From Aquatica leii (Eukaryota > Arthropoda > Insecta > Coleoptera > Lampyridae), in assembly GCA_035610365.1 (NCBI GenBank), contig CM069436.1, positions 35,719,117-35,783,116 on the forward strand: a stretch of DNA of 64,000 nt, given 5' to 3'. The translations under genes and the position numbers were made by a program. The notes under the pieces were generated by a model that was given only the letters and a program-made list of their open reading frames with translations, had not been told where the DNA came from and searched no databases. Positions 12,285 through 22,181 of the stretch are shown here, piece by piece. Each line of letters opens with the position of its first letter. Position 1 is the stretch's first letter.

Positions 12285-12525
12285 AAATAAATGTAAAATA
12301 ATTTTATTTATTGAACTGGCAACACCTAAACTCTCATATAAAATAATTTCTTTGTACCGTTATAAGTCAATAATTTACGATTAGTAAAACGTTTTTATTT
12401 TATCTTGGCATCAACATTTGAATTTCAATTGTTAAGTTACAATAATTTAGATTTTTTTCATGTAACGTCAACAGAATACCATCTTTGAAAATCTAACATT
12501 ACTAAAATTTGTGTATTTGTTAATA
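12285..12525 (+). repeat. Dispersed repeat shared with 52.7 kb, copy 1
   Basis: The segment matches 52690-53015 in the same orientation. Shared blocks are CTCATAYAAAATTAT-like, a CTTGGCATCAA block, TTTCAATTGTTAAGTT and CATGTAACGTCAAC, then TAACATTACTAAAAT. The other copy carries about 70 extra bases. No coding capacity is seen. Confidence 0.65.
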
Positions 12526-13208
12526 AGAGCAGAATATGCATTTAATGCATGTATGTATGCAAAAACATATAATTTTTTATGGTGCAGATGCGTTTAGCGC
12601 TACATAAACGGAGATAATGTATAAAGGATAGAGTTATAGACAAAATAAAATTATTTTGTTTTACAATTAAATTCTGTCAAAGCATTACAGTAACTGTAAA
12701 TTTTAAAAAAATAATAACATCAATTAGATGTGCTACGTATATTTTGTTCATGAAAATCTATTTGTTACTTGAGCCACAATTCGTTGGTAAGACACTTTTA
12801 CATTGCTTTCAAATTTTATTTGTATCTCCTTAAAGTAAATCAAAACAAGTAAGACGGAACAAAAAATACTGCACGTCATAATAAAAAATCTATTTACAAA
12901 TGTAAATTAAATTTAACGCATGTTATACGCATATATTATAAAGTGCAGTAAAATGATCAGTATATTCCAAAACTTACAAAACAGCTTAAAAGCATGTTTA
13001 AAAAAGACAATATACCTGATATAAATAAATACACGTAATTGTTATTAATAGTTTATATTAATGACTTCTTTAAGTTATTACCAACTAAAAACTTTTATAC
13101 AAATTTCGCGCGTTTAGATGCACAGCACAAGAATTTTGTTATTTTATATTGATTCTTAAACAAAGGTGTCGTGCTGTAAAATTTAACTTACGCGCACTCA
13201 AATCTGAA
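12526..13208. other. AT-rich spacer, nothing recognised
   Basis: No coding island or structured repeat was found between the dispersed repeat and the Helitron start. Confidence 0.5.
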
Positions 13209-14278
13209 TCTATACAAATAAATAAAATTTGTTTCGGCTAATCTTTGAAACGACTGGCCTGATTTTGACGGGATTTTTACTGGCAGATAACTGCTGTTGC
13301 TCAAAAAAATAAAATTTATGAAATTATAAACAAAATCCGATTTACGGGTAATCTTAAATTCTCATCATATTACATTTACTTATAATTGAAGAAATTTTAT
13401 GTAGATAAAAATAGCCTTTTACACAACTTTGTTTGGACCAGTAGTTTAGATTCTGCGATAGTGTTTTTCAAAAACAAAATAAAATACGCTTTGGTGTAAG
13501 CGAGTGGCAAGAAAAATAAAGGGTTAATGCGTACATCTACGAGATAAGTAGATACACACCTTAATCATGTGTCTGTAATAGTGTTAGCGTTGACAAAGTG
13601 GGGAAAACGGGATGTTTAAAAACCATGTATTATCGTAAACATCTCAACAGATGGTACTGTTCGTTAAATAATGTTTTCTAAAACCTGCTAGCAAAATTGT
13701 TTAAACTTTGTATATAAGTTGTAATTAATAATAGTTCTTATCTTCCTAAGGAGGGGCAATAAAAACCACTATAAACTATTTTTATGTTGCACTTCTTCAG
13801 GCCACTGAAAATTTATTTACGGTAAGTAAACAACATTACACACGTATATAACAACTAACTGAATTTGTTAACAGGTACAACATAAAGACAAAAACTTACA
13901 AGAAAATGTTATGAGTGGAGACAGTTCACTGGTCCAACAAGCATACCGTCTAATACTATTAATTGTTCTAGTTAACATAAAATTATTATTTTATAATTTT
14001 CAGTGGCATGAAGAAATGCACACTAGAGGCACGAAACGAGCCATAAAAATAGTTTAGAGTGGTTTTTATTGCCCCTTTTAAGGAAGATAAGATCTATTAC
14101 TAATTACAACTTCACAAACAAGAGCATAAGCTACTTTACCATTTGTATATAAGCTTTGTTGACTTTGTCTATATCGCCTTCAACACAAGACTCAGGTCAC
14201 GAAAGTTTAATTTTTTCTGCAAGTAGACACAGGCAAAAACTTAAAACCTTCACGTGCTAAACAACGCGGGTCAGCTAG
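13209..14278 (+). mobile_element. Non-autonomous Helitron
   Basis: The element starts with TCTATACAAATA after an A and ends with CTAG before a T, the Helitron pattern (5' TC, 3' CTRR, insertion between A and T, no target duplication). The 5' part contains the phrase GACTGGCCTGATTTTGACGG and then ACTGGCAGATAA, common near the left end of insect Helitrons. The right end reads ACGCGGGTCAGCTAG, also a familiar insect Helitron end. The hairpin normally found just before the 3' end is degenerate. No Rep/helicase coding sequence is present, so it would depend on proteins supplied elsewhere. It carries a nested long inverted repeat. Confidence 0.65.
13711..14118. repeat. Long inverted repeat nested in the Helitron
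   Basis: Left arm about 13711-13815 pairs with right arm about 13995-14118 around a loop of roughly 180 bases. The arms share GCAATAAAAACCACT, AAACTATTTTTATG and CCACTGAAAATTT in reverse complement, and both continue into TTGTAATTARTAATAG. It looks like a foldback or MITE-type insertion, or a structure that could form hairpin RNA if transcribed. Confidence 0.8.
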
Positions 14279-14460
14279 TAACTAATGAAATTGTTTTTTG
14301 ATTTGGGATTACGTTTTGTCGACGCGTTTTTATATAAAAATTTTGCAAACTAGTATATTGTATTTGCAAATTATTTCTGCTTTGAGATAATATTAGTTTC
14401 AACGTACATTTTCGTAATCAAGATACCATATTTAAGCAAAAAACGTAATATATTATTCTA

Positions 14461-14548
14461 ATGTTGCCACTTCTGGCTCAAATGTTCTCATTTCTTTAAA
14501 TTATAAGAATAATAATTTGAGCGATGTTCTCAATTGGCAACATTTCAA
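14461..14548. repeat. Short palindromic MITE-like unit
   Basis: ATGTTGCCA and GCTCAAAT on the left are answered by ATTTGAGC and TTGGCAACAT on the right, an imperfect hairpin of about 88 bp. No coding content. Confidence 0.5.
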
Positions 14549-16175
14549 TATATATACAAAAAATTGACAAAGAATTTGTTTATTAAACATAAAATGGTTT
14601 TAAAAAATATCACGAAATAATAAAAATTATTTTTTTTAAGCTCTAATATTACTTTTTATATACTTAAATCAAAATGTTAATATTTTCTAGCAAAAATAAT
14701 ATATGACTAATATTTTATGATGTTAACAATAACATATTTACAATTTGAAAAACTTCAGATTTGTTAAGTTTGTAAGTCCCTTATATCCATGCTTTCTTTG
14801 ACGACTACTGTTGTCTTTAACATTAATTTAACAACTTATTTGTATCAGAAGTTAAAAAATATTTTTTTTTAATTTTCTTGCGCGAACTGTCCCAAACCTA
14901 CTATAATCAAAACAAGACGATTATTTTGTGTTCTAAAAATACGTAAAAACTTTTTACAATCATTTACTAAGAAATTAATTCATTATATTATTTGCACAAC
15001 TTAGATAGCTGAGACTAAATATTACTTTCAAAACGAATTTATGTAACTATTATTTTACATTTGTTAGTTTAAATATTCTTATAGATACATTACATTGTCT
15101 TCAAGTTGCGTTTGTTTTTAAGTATTTTTTCAAAAGTACAGTTATTTTTTTTTTAAGTAAAAGTAAGTAGTTTTAAATTGACGATACTATCATGTTTTAT
15201 ATTTACGTTATGGCTATTGTGTCGTAAAACTCGGGACTCTTTAAAATAAACGGAAATAAAAAACTGTTGCAAAACTTATATATTATTTATGAAGCTCAGA
15301 TAAAAGAATACAAATATGATATTTTTCAACATTCATTGCAAGTTTTTTATTGATTTTTTTCTCATACAGATTGATTGCACTTATTGCAATACATGTTTCT
15401 TTATTTGTTTTTTTGACGATATTGCTGTATGTAAATGTTTGTTTTGCTATAAATTTTTATATAGGTAGTTCATAGATTGTACCACAGATTGTAAGGATAA
15501 AAATAAATAGGAAAAGCCTAAAGATATTTTTCTAATGTCTTACCGGTTACGGCCTTTTTTATAAATTTTTATACATAGAAAATAGAAAAGTTTGCAAATT
15601 ACACAAAATTTGTATTTGTAAAGTAAACTATTTCTATTATTTTTTGTGTAATATTGTATAAAATTTTAATTACACCATTTATACAAAACATTTCGTTTAG
15701 TACATGTAATGGTGTTACGAATATTGTATAAAATCTCATTTCTTAAATTATTTTAAAGAATAGTATAAATAATAAACACATAGATACCAGTCTATATAAC
15801 TTAATACACAAGGTGTACCAACAAAAACTTGAGCAAGCAAATTTGTATTACGTGAATTTGTTTACAAAGTGAAACGTCATATGTGAACAGGTTGTTGTGT
15901 TAGTTTTCGGTATTTTTTACATTATCTGCTTATTTAGAAAAAAAATGGAGATTGAAATTCTTAGTAAATAAATACTACCAGATGTATTAAATCAATTTAG
16001 AAAAAGATAAAGCCCGCCGCAAAACTGGAAATGCAATAAAGTCTAAGTGCACTGTAGCAATGAAGTTGTAATTTCTACGGAATCTTTTGTGTCCCGTTTT
16101 ATTGTATTTTAATATTACAGTAGTAAATATTTTTTGTAGATATTCCTCGAAAAGGGTCACCAATCTTAAATCCTA
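14549..16175. other. AT-rich spacer
   Basis: No recognised gene. Around 15810-16120 the density of non-AT words rises, as in a worn repeat, but I cannot name a family. Confidence 0.45.
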
Positions 16176-17101
16176 ACAGATCCTGTTGGTAATAACCACG
16201 TCACCACGGCTAGCTGAGGTGTCGGTGAGTGGGTTGAAAATGCTATATTATATAAAAAGGAAAAATAAGCGCCACTCTGAGCGAATCGCTAAAGTTTTTG
16301 GTTCGGTGACGCCAAGGGTAGATATGAACTAACTGTCGAATAGTCAGGAGAAAATCAGTTAAATGTCAACGAGATATCGTAACAAATTGCTTAATAAGTT
16401 TTCTATTTAATAACAAACAACGACTTTGTATTTGAAGAGGTATAGTATTTTTCAAATAAGATTTCTGTTTTTAGATTAGTACGGTTCTTAAAATTTCGGT
16501 ATGAACTAAAAAATAATGTCGTCTCTTTTTACCGCATCACGGTTAGTAGTAGAATACTTAAGCGCCTATTGTTTGTTTGGAGAAATTTATCTATAGCCGG
16601 CAATTTAATGTTTCTATTGATTTTGAAATCTCACTGTAATTTATAATTGCGACAAAAGACGTGTGTGCATACTAATGCAAAGCGTAAATCTGAAAACGAG
16701 AATTCTAGATGAAAAATACAATAACTAGAAACACAAAAATCAGTAAATGTTGCATAAGTTAAATCGGTTAAACATTAGCAAATGTATTCTACTACTATTG
16801 CTTTTTAAAGAAATAAAATAAAATATGAGGTTAACTCAGGAGTAATTAATAATAAAATTATAAGACACAAAACAAAATCGATCAAGCATTAACAACTACA
16901 AGCAGTCGCAAAACGTAATTCTTGATAAGCGTGACTTGAACGTTTAAATTAGTATAATGATATAAGACTTGACCCAAGCCTGAAATTTCTTATTGTAAGT
17001 AGATAGTTATGCTACTTCAACAACATTACTTTCGAGAAGTGTAAGTTTACAATCATCGACTTACGTTTGCCAAACTCTGGATTTGAATACAAATACATAA
17101 G
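16176..17101 (+). repeat. Unclassified dispersed repeat, copy B
   Basis: Diverged second copy of the repeat at 10955-11870, same orientation, with the same ordered blocks. A Harbinger-type element begins at 17105 immediately after it, so it appears to have inserted in or at the end of this copy. Sequence after that element (from 18273) does not obviously resume the repeat. Confidence 0.6.
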
Positions 17102-17104
17102 TAA

Positions 17105-18272
17105 GGGTCGTATTCATAGTCGTGTCTTAAATATAAGATTGTCTTGAGCATTTGCTTAAAGTGATGATTAGTTTCATAGACGTCACATAAGCAAATGCTT
17201 TAGACAATCTTAATATGTCGCCTTACCTAAGATAATCTTATTTTTGCTACATTCATAGTCGATACTTATTTGAAATAAGCTCTGTCTTAACAATACATGT
17301 ACTCATAGTGCTAATAAGACCGTCTTATTAGGGTGCCTAACCACACATTTTTACTAAAGTCATTGTCATTATTTAAGTCAACTACAATGTAGACTTAAAA
17401 CGTGTTTGATAAGTAAATTTTAACCATATCATGGAAGTGAGATGGTACGACATTGTTGTTGAGCAAAATGTGGATATTGAGAAAAATAACAAAGGGATAG
17501 TTATTGAGCATATTCCAGGTTTTAAAATATTGAAGAAATGTTAGGAATAAAAAAAGATATTTTTCTTTGAATGCTCTTATGTCATATGCATTTTAAAATA
17601 TAATTAAATACAAAAAATACAAGTTTGATTTGTTTTAAAATGATAATGGTTTAGTAATAAAGAGGAGAAAAAACACGATTATATATATTAGAATTTCTTA
17701 TGTTTTTTTAATTTTATTTTATCTAATTTAGCTTCCGTCTCCCGCAGTTCCAAAGCATAGTATATTTTAAATAAACATTTCTTGTTTATGTTGAATTAGT
17801 TACTCCAATCATGATTTTTTAGGAAAATCTGGATTTTTATTTCTTTTTTTTCTTTTTAGTGCTAAAACGAAAAAATAAGTTAATAACAGTAATTTGATAA
17901 TTGTTTTCCTTAAGTCAATTTAATATGAAGAACCCGCTAACTGTTATCCTTGTTTCGTTAGTCGTCGCGTAGGAATCGGCATTTGCCGTAACAAAAAGTA
18001 GCGCAGACTATAAAATTTTAAACGACACACAAATTTGATTGGTAATTACATAACAAATATTTCAAAACTAGACGAAGCTGTAGCTTAAGATCGTCTTATG
18101 TATGACAATCTTAAATAAAATAAGACAACGCTTTGAATTTACTTCTTTAGTAAGATTATCTTAAATTTTGATTATGCAAACATACCGTCATAAGGCGATC
18201 TTAAACATTTAAGACCGTCTTGCGTAAGATGATCTTAAGCTTTACCTTAAGACACGACTATGAATACCTCCC
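17105..18272. mobile_element. Non-autonomous Harbinger-type DNA transposon
   Basis: The ends are inverted repeats: GGGTCGTATTCATAGTCGTG at the left and, reading inwards from the right, GGGAGGTATTCATAGTCGTG, both followed by TCTTAA. TAA flanks both ends (17102-17104 and 18273-18275), the 3-bp TWA duplication typical of PIF/Harbinger. Both subterminal regions are crowded with variants of AAGATNNTCTTA, likely transposase binding sites, some arranged head to head. There is no DDE coding sequence. A 37-codon ORF at 17431-17544 (M-E-V-R-W-Y-D-I-V-V-E-Q-N-V) could be a remnant of the Myb-like second Harbinger protein, but that is weak. Confidence 0.78.
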
Positions 18273-18275
18273 TAA

Positions 18276-18489
18276 CTATATTTAATCCGATCAAGTCAAC
18301 GTACATAAAGTAACACAAGTTAAAATTAAATGAAAGGCTGAACTATAGGTAACCAAAAGGCAAAAAACTAAAGGGCGAAGGCGGGGCGATAAAGGAAAGA
18401 AAGTTGACTAAATGGCAAAGAAAAGGAATAATGAGTAATGGAAAAGGAAAAGAAAAAAAGGAGAAAAAAAGATAGTAAGGAAGAAGCAC
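18276..18489. other. Short spacer before the LINE fragment
   Basis: The purine-rich character of the following LINE begins about 18340, so this may include its 5' untranslated region. No motif is seen. Confidence 0.4.
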
Positions 18490-19690
18490 AGGGGGAGATG
18501 AGTGAGCTGAGAGTATTGCTTTGGAACGTAGCGGAAATAAAAAACAAGGAACGGGATTTTTGGAAGTACATCAAGGAACAGGATGTAGTGGAATTACAGG
18601 AGACATAGATGGAAAAAAAGGTATGGGAATGGTGGGAAAAAGAGTTGTCGGAGGAATTTGAGTGGGTGGTGCAACACGCAGAAAGAGAGAAAAATAAAGA
18701 GAGAGCAAAGGGGGGTATAATAACGGGAATAAGAAAAAATTGATGAGTCAGGGAAAGAAAGAGAAAGTGCAACAAAGAAGAGGAGTTGTAGGAAGGAATA
18801 TACAGTGGGGAAAAACAAAAATAAAAGTAGTGACGGTTCGTAGCAGTAGAATGAAAGAAACAAGGAAAAACATAGAAGAAATGATAGAAGAGAGGGAGGA
18901 GGGATTGATAATAGTAAGAGGGGACTTCAACGCAAGAATAGGGGAAGAGGGGGGAATACAAAGGGACGGAAACGAGACAAACAAAAGACAAAGTGATAAA
19001 TAAAGAGGGAGAAGAACTGCTGGAAATGTGCAACAAAAAAGGGTGGGAAATAATGAATGGGAACAGAGAAGAAGAAGGAATGGAAAAATATACGTACACA
19101 AGAGGAAGGGGAGAATCAATAACAAATTTTGTAATGTCAAATGAAGAGGCTGGAGAAAAGGTGAAGACATTTAAAGTGGGAGAAAGGGTAGAGTCAGACC
19201 ACCAACCACTGGAATTGACAATAGAAGGAAGAGAAAGAGAAGAGAAAGAAGAAGATGAGCAGTACATATTGAAAAAAGGTGGACAGAAGAGGGTATAAAA
19301 AGATATAATAAGAGAGAGAATAATAATAATAAGAGAATAAGGAAAACAGTATGGATAGGGAAGGGATTACAAGAGAATGTAGAGGAAATAAGAGAGATGA
19401 TGGAAAAAGCAACAGAGAGAGTCAGATTTAGAGTGGAAGGGGGAGAAAACAGGATGTAAGAAATGGTGGGATAGAAAATGCAAGGAGAGCTTTAAGACAG
19501 TGGAAAAAAGGGAGGAAAGAATAGAAGAATACAAAGAAGCAGTAAAAATATACAAGAAAACATGCGAGAGAAAGAAGGAAGAAAACAAAAAAAAACAAGA
19601 GGAGCAAATCAAAGGAATAAAAACGGAAGATGTGTGGAAGTACCTAAAAAAGGAAAGGAAAAAAAACCTGACGACATTATTGCCGTAGTG
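18490..19690 (+). pseudogene. Non-LTR retrotransposon: APE endonuclease fragment
   Basis: This is the endonuclease domain and following linker of a LINE polyprotein. In shifting frames it shows L-L-W-N-V-A near 18518, a Q-E-T catalytic Glu block at about 18597 followed directly by a stop (TAG), R-G-D-F-N-A-R-I-G at 18920-18945, and S-D-H-Q-P-L at 19195-19212. Thus the endonuclease signature residues (N, E, D-x-N, D-H) remain visible. A charged coiled-coil-like linker rich in Lys and Glu follows, with W-W-D-R-K-C near 19465 and E-D-V-W-K-Y-L at about 19627. The sequence stops before any reverse transcriptase. The coding strand is extremely purine-rich, which produces long but meaningless Ser/Phe/Leu ORFs on the other strand. 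The clade is unclear. Confidence 0.75.
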
Positions 19691-20890
19691 AAGCACTTCA
19701 CCGGGTATACTTGTCATGTATCCTAAACTTATAAAAATTGCAAAAGATGTATAATAGCCCAGCTGAACAACACCTTCAAATGCGGCAAAAATTCTTTGGA
19801 AACTATTTCAAGCGTAACTAAATGTAGGTTTTGGTGTGCCACAAATTTGTGTGTTCAAATTTCTTTAATTAAAAAAATAAAGCAATGCAGCGATGTCAGT
19901 GTCAAACAAGAACACCAAAAACAAATTGCCGGGTTTACAGATTGCAAGTTAAGAGTTTCTACGGTCTTCTAAAAAAATGAAAATCATGAAATTTTACATT
20001 TTCTTTTGATTGTCAATTTGCAGTTACTAAAATTATCAGACCAACTGCAAGTTAATTTGAAAAATTTTAGCGTGGTATTAGGAAATTGAAAAGTAAACCG
20101 TATTCAAGAGAATGCTTTCTTTTTTTATGAATATAAGCAAAAAGGCTAAAATCATCAAACGCAACTGCATCGGTGATTTATCAAACTTTGAAGAATTTTG
20201 AGTTTAATGCTAAATATCAACTGATCAACTATTTTGCGACGGGCATGCTTTGTTACTGGTGTTGCGCCTTAACATGTTAAACAAATTGAGCTCATATTTC
20301 TAATTGCACACCATTATTATAATTTTCCCAGACAAAATCTTGAACAACATTGAGAAGAAAGTAAGAAAAATAGTAGAAGTGTTAAAACCTGATTTTTACA
20401 TAAACATGATAAAATGATGCGGCAAAAGTATTGAGTATTGATGTTGATTTTAAAGTTCTAGATTGGCATCTGAGGTGCAGAGAATCCTAAAAATAGTTGA
20501 CATATCAAATTTAATTCTACGAAAAGGTTGATATTTACAAAACGTAATAGTACAGGGATTGTTTTATTACGTAGAGAGTAATTGTACAAGAATGACAGCG
20601 AACAAGATGAATGCATTTATAAGAAAAGAAAGATGATCAAGATTGTTAAATGGTCATTATGAGACGGAATGAAATCATGATTTAAACTAAAGCGTTTAGT
20701 GACAAGTGAGAAGTAAATGATTATATGTTGGTGTTAAGAAAAAGGTATTAGTCACAAGACATTCATTCGGAATGGACCACTTCCACCGCCTAGTTTTGAG
20801 AAATATGTTCGAACACTATTTAAATATTATTTTATTAGCGCTAATCTTTTATTATTATTATTAACTTGAAAAAAAGGCATTAGAAAAAAA
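19691..20890. other. Unassigned spacer
   Basis: No recognised coding island. It may include the 5' untranslated part and left end of the Harbinger element whose transposase begins near 20895, but I found no terminal repeats. Confidence 0.4.
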
Positions 20891-20894
20891 ACAA

Positions 20895-21240
20895 TCGTAG
20901 ACAAGACCGTGGTTGCCGCAAAGAGATAACTTTAGCAATTCAGCTCAACTTTTAAGAGCAACTGAAAATCAAAATGAATACAAAATGTTTACGAGAATGT
21001 CAAGCGAAAAGTTTAGTGTTTTGTTACAAAAAGTTACTTCAGCGATTCAACTACAAGACATTAATATGAGAAGAGCTATACCAGTATAAATAAAATTAAA
21101 GCTTACCTTGTCATTTTTTGGCAACGGGAAACAACTACCGCAGTTTATCACATTCCTTCAGAGTTTTAAAGCCAGCGATTTCAAAATCTATCCGTGACGT
21201 TTTGGATGCAATTTACTATCAACTTTTTGAGTATATCAAG
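20895..21240 (+). pseudogene. PIF/Harbinger transposase, 5' part
   Basis: This is the N-terminal helix-turn-helix region of a Harbinger DDE transposase. One frame reads R-A-T-E-N-Q-N-E-Y-K-M-F-T-R-M-S and then I-N-M-R-R-A-I-P-V. After a frameshift near 21110 it continues F-L-A-T-G-N-N-Y-R-S-L-S-H-S-F-R-V, then A-I-S-K-S-I-R-D-V-L-D-A-I-Y. This is the family's 'RFLATGxSYxSLSxxFRVxxSTIS' block. It ends at Y-I-K (21240), followed directly by GTAAAT, which could be a splice donor. The next part of the protein resumes at about 27987, beyond the BEL element. The gene is dead because of the frameshift and a stop after A-I-P-V. Confidence 0.68.
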
Positions 21241-21494
21241 GTAAATAAAAGCACATCGAACATTTTTAATAAAATTATTTATTAATAGTACCTACTAATA
21301 CGAAAATAATAATATACAAATTACATTATTATGATTTTTCATTTAGAAGCACTGTGGCATCATGTTCAAGCGACATAGCAATAGCTAGAATATTCTCACC
21401 TGAATATTTTGATGATGTTAACGTTTTAGCAGAAACTACAGTAGCTGTAAATTAATTATCTGTTTCTTCTGCTCCAGAAAAAAATGCGTTTAAA
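21241..21494. other. Harbinger intron or insert, left part
   Basis: This is sequence between the two coding parts of the Harbinger transposase, left of the BEL insertion. If the BEL element is removed it joins 27551 onward. A plus-strand frame with one stop then runs across the junction, including S-P-E-Y-F-D-D-V at the left and L-S-D-D-V-K-V at the right. I do not recognise it; it may be an intron or another nested insert. Confidence 0.4.
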
Positions 21495-21499
21495 CTTGG

Positions 21500-21681
21500 T
21501 GTTATTGTAAATTTAAACTAAAAGAGTGCGCCGCGCATACTCAAGGTTTCGAGTATCAAAAACCGGACAGAATAAGTTTTAAGTCGAAAGAATATTGTTG
21601 TATTTACGAATGGGTGTTGGGTGTTCTTATCAATAAAGAAAAATTAAAAATATACAGTCCACTTCATTAATCACGCTAACA
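21500..21681 (+). repeat. 5' LTR of BEL element
   Basis: 182 bp, TGTTA...TAACA. It contains a GC-rich block with GTGCGCCGCGCATACTC and an AATAAA poly(A) signal at about 21632. I see no obvious TATA box. It is identical to the 3' LTR. Confidence 0.95.
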
Positions 21682-21686
21682 TTTTT

Positions 21687-21703
21687 TGGACCTACGAGCC
21701 AAG
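21687..21703 (+). other. Primer binding site, tRNA-Tyr-like
   Basis: TGGACCTACGAGCC begins five bases after the 5' LTR. It resembles the complement of the 3' end of eukaryotic tRNA-Tyr (TGGTCCTTCGAGCC), with mismatches at two positions. Inference only. Confidence 0.5.
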
Positions 21704-22181
21704 ATATTTTTGAAAAAACGTCATACAATCGACGAACCAAAGTGATAAAGGACACCTGGAAGAACTACAATTTAAACAAGCAGGTTAGCGCGCAACAAAG
21801 CTATCTGCGAAAAACAAATGGTATCGGTGCATCGAGCATCAACATTTAGTTATTATAAAAAGCCATCGTGGCTATCTACAACAGTTTCATACGAAAAGAA
21901 GATAACCGACGAGCGTCGCAGCGTATCTTTACTACACCTACCGGTTACCGGCTACCGGTTATTTTTGTCTACCAGCCTAACGAGAAAACGAGAGGTTTGC
22001 GGCGGCGACTTACACCAGGCCAGCGAGGCAACAATAAGGAACCGCATCGTATACTACGGACCAAACGTGAGTTTCTTTTTGCCTAAATTTTCCTTTACTT
22101 TAATCGAATTTAAGCAATTATCTTGTATTACCATTGTTTATTATTGTGTATTACGCAAATTAAATTTAATTTACAATAATT

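Noticed and set aside
18368-19412. Long minus-strand ORFs (up to 299 codons) rich in Ser, Phe, Leu and Pro
   Set aside because: They are the complement of the purine-rich LINE endonuclease coding strand; no domain, and the plus strand gives clear endonuclease motifs.
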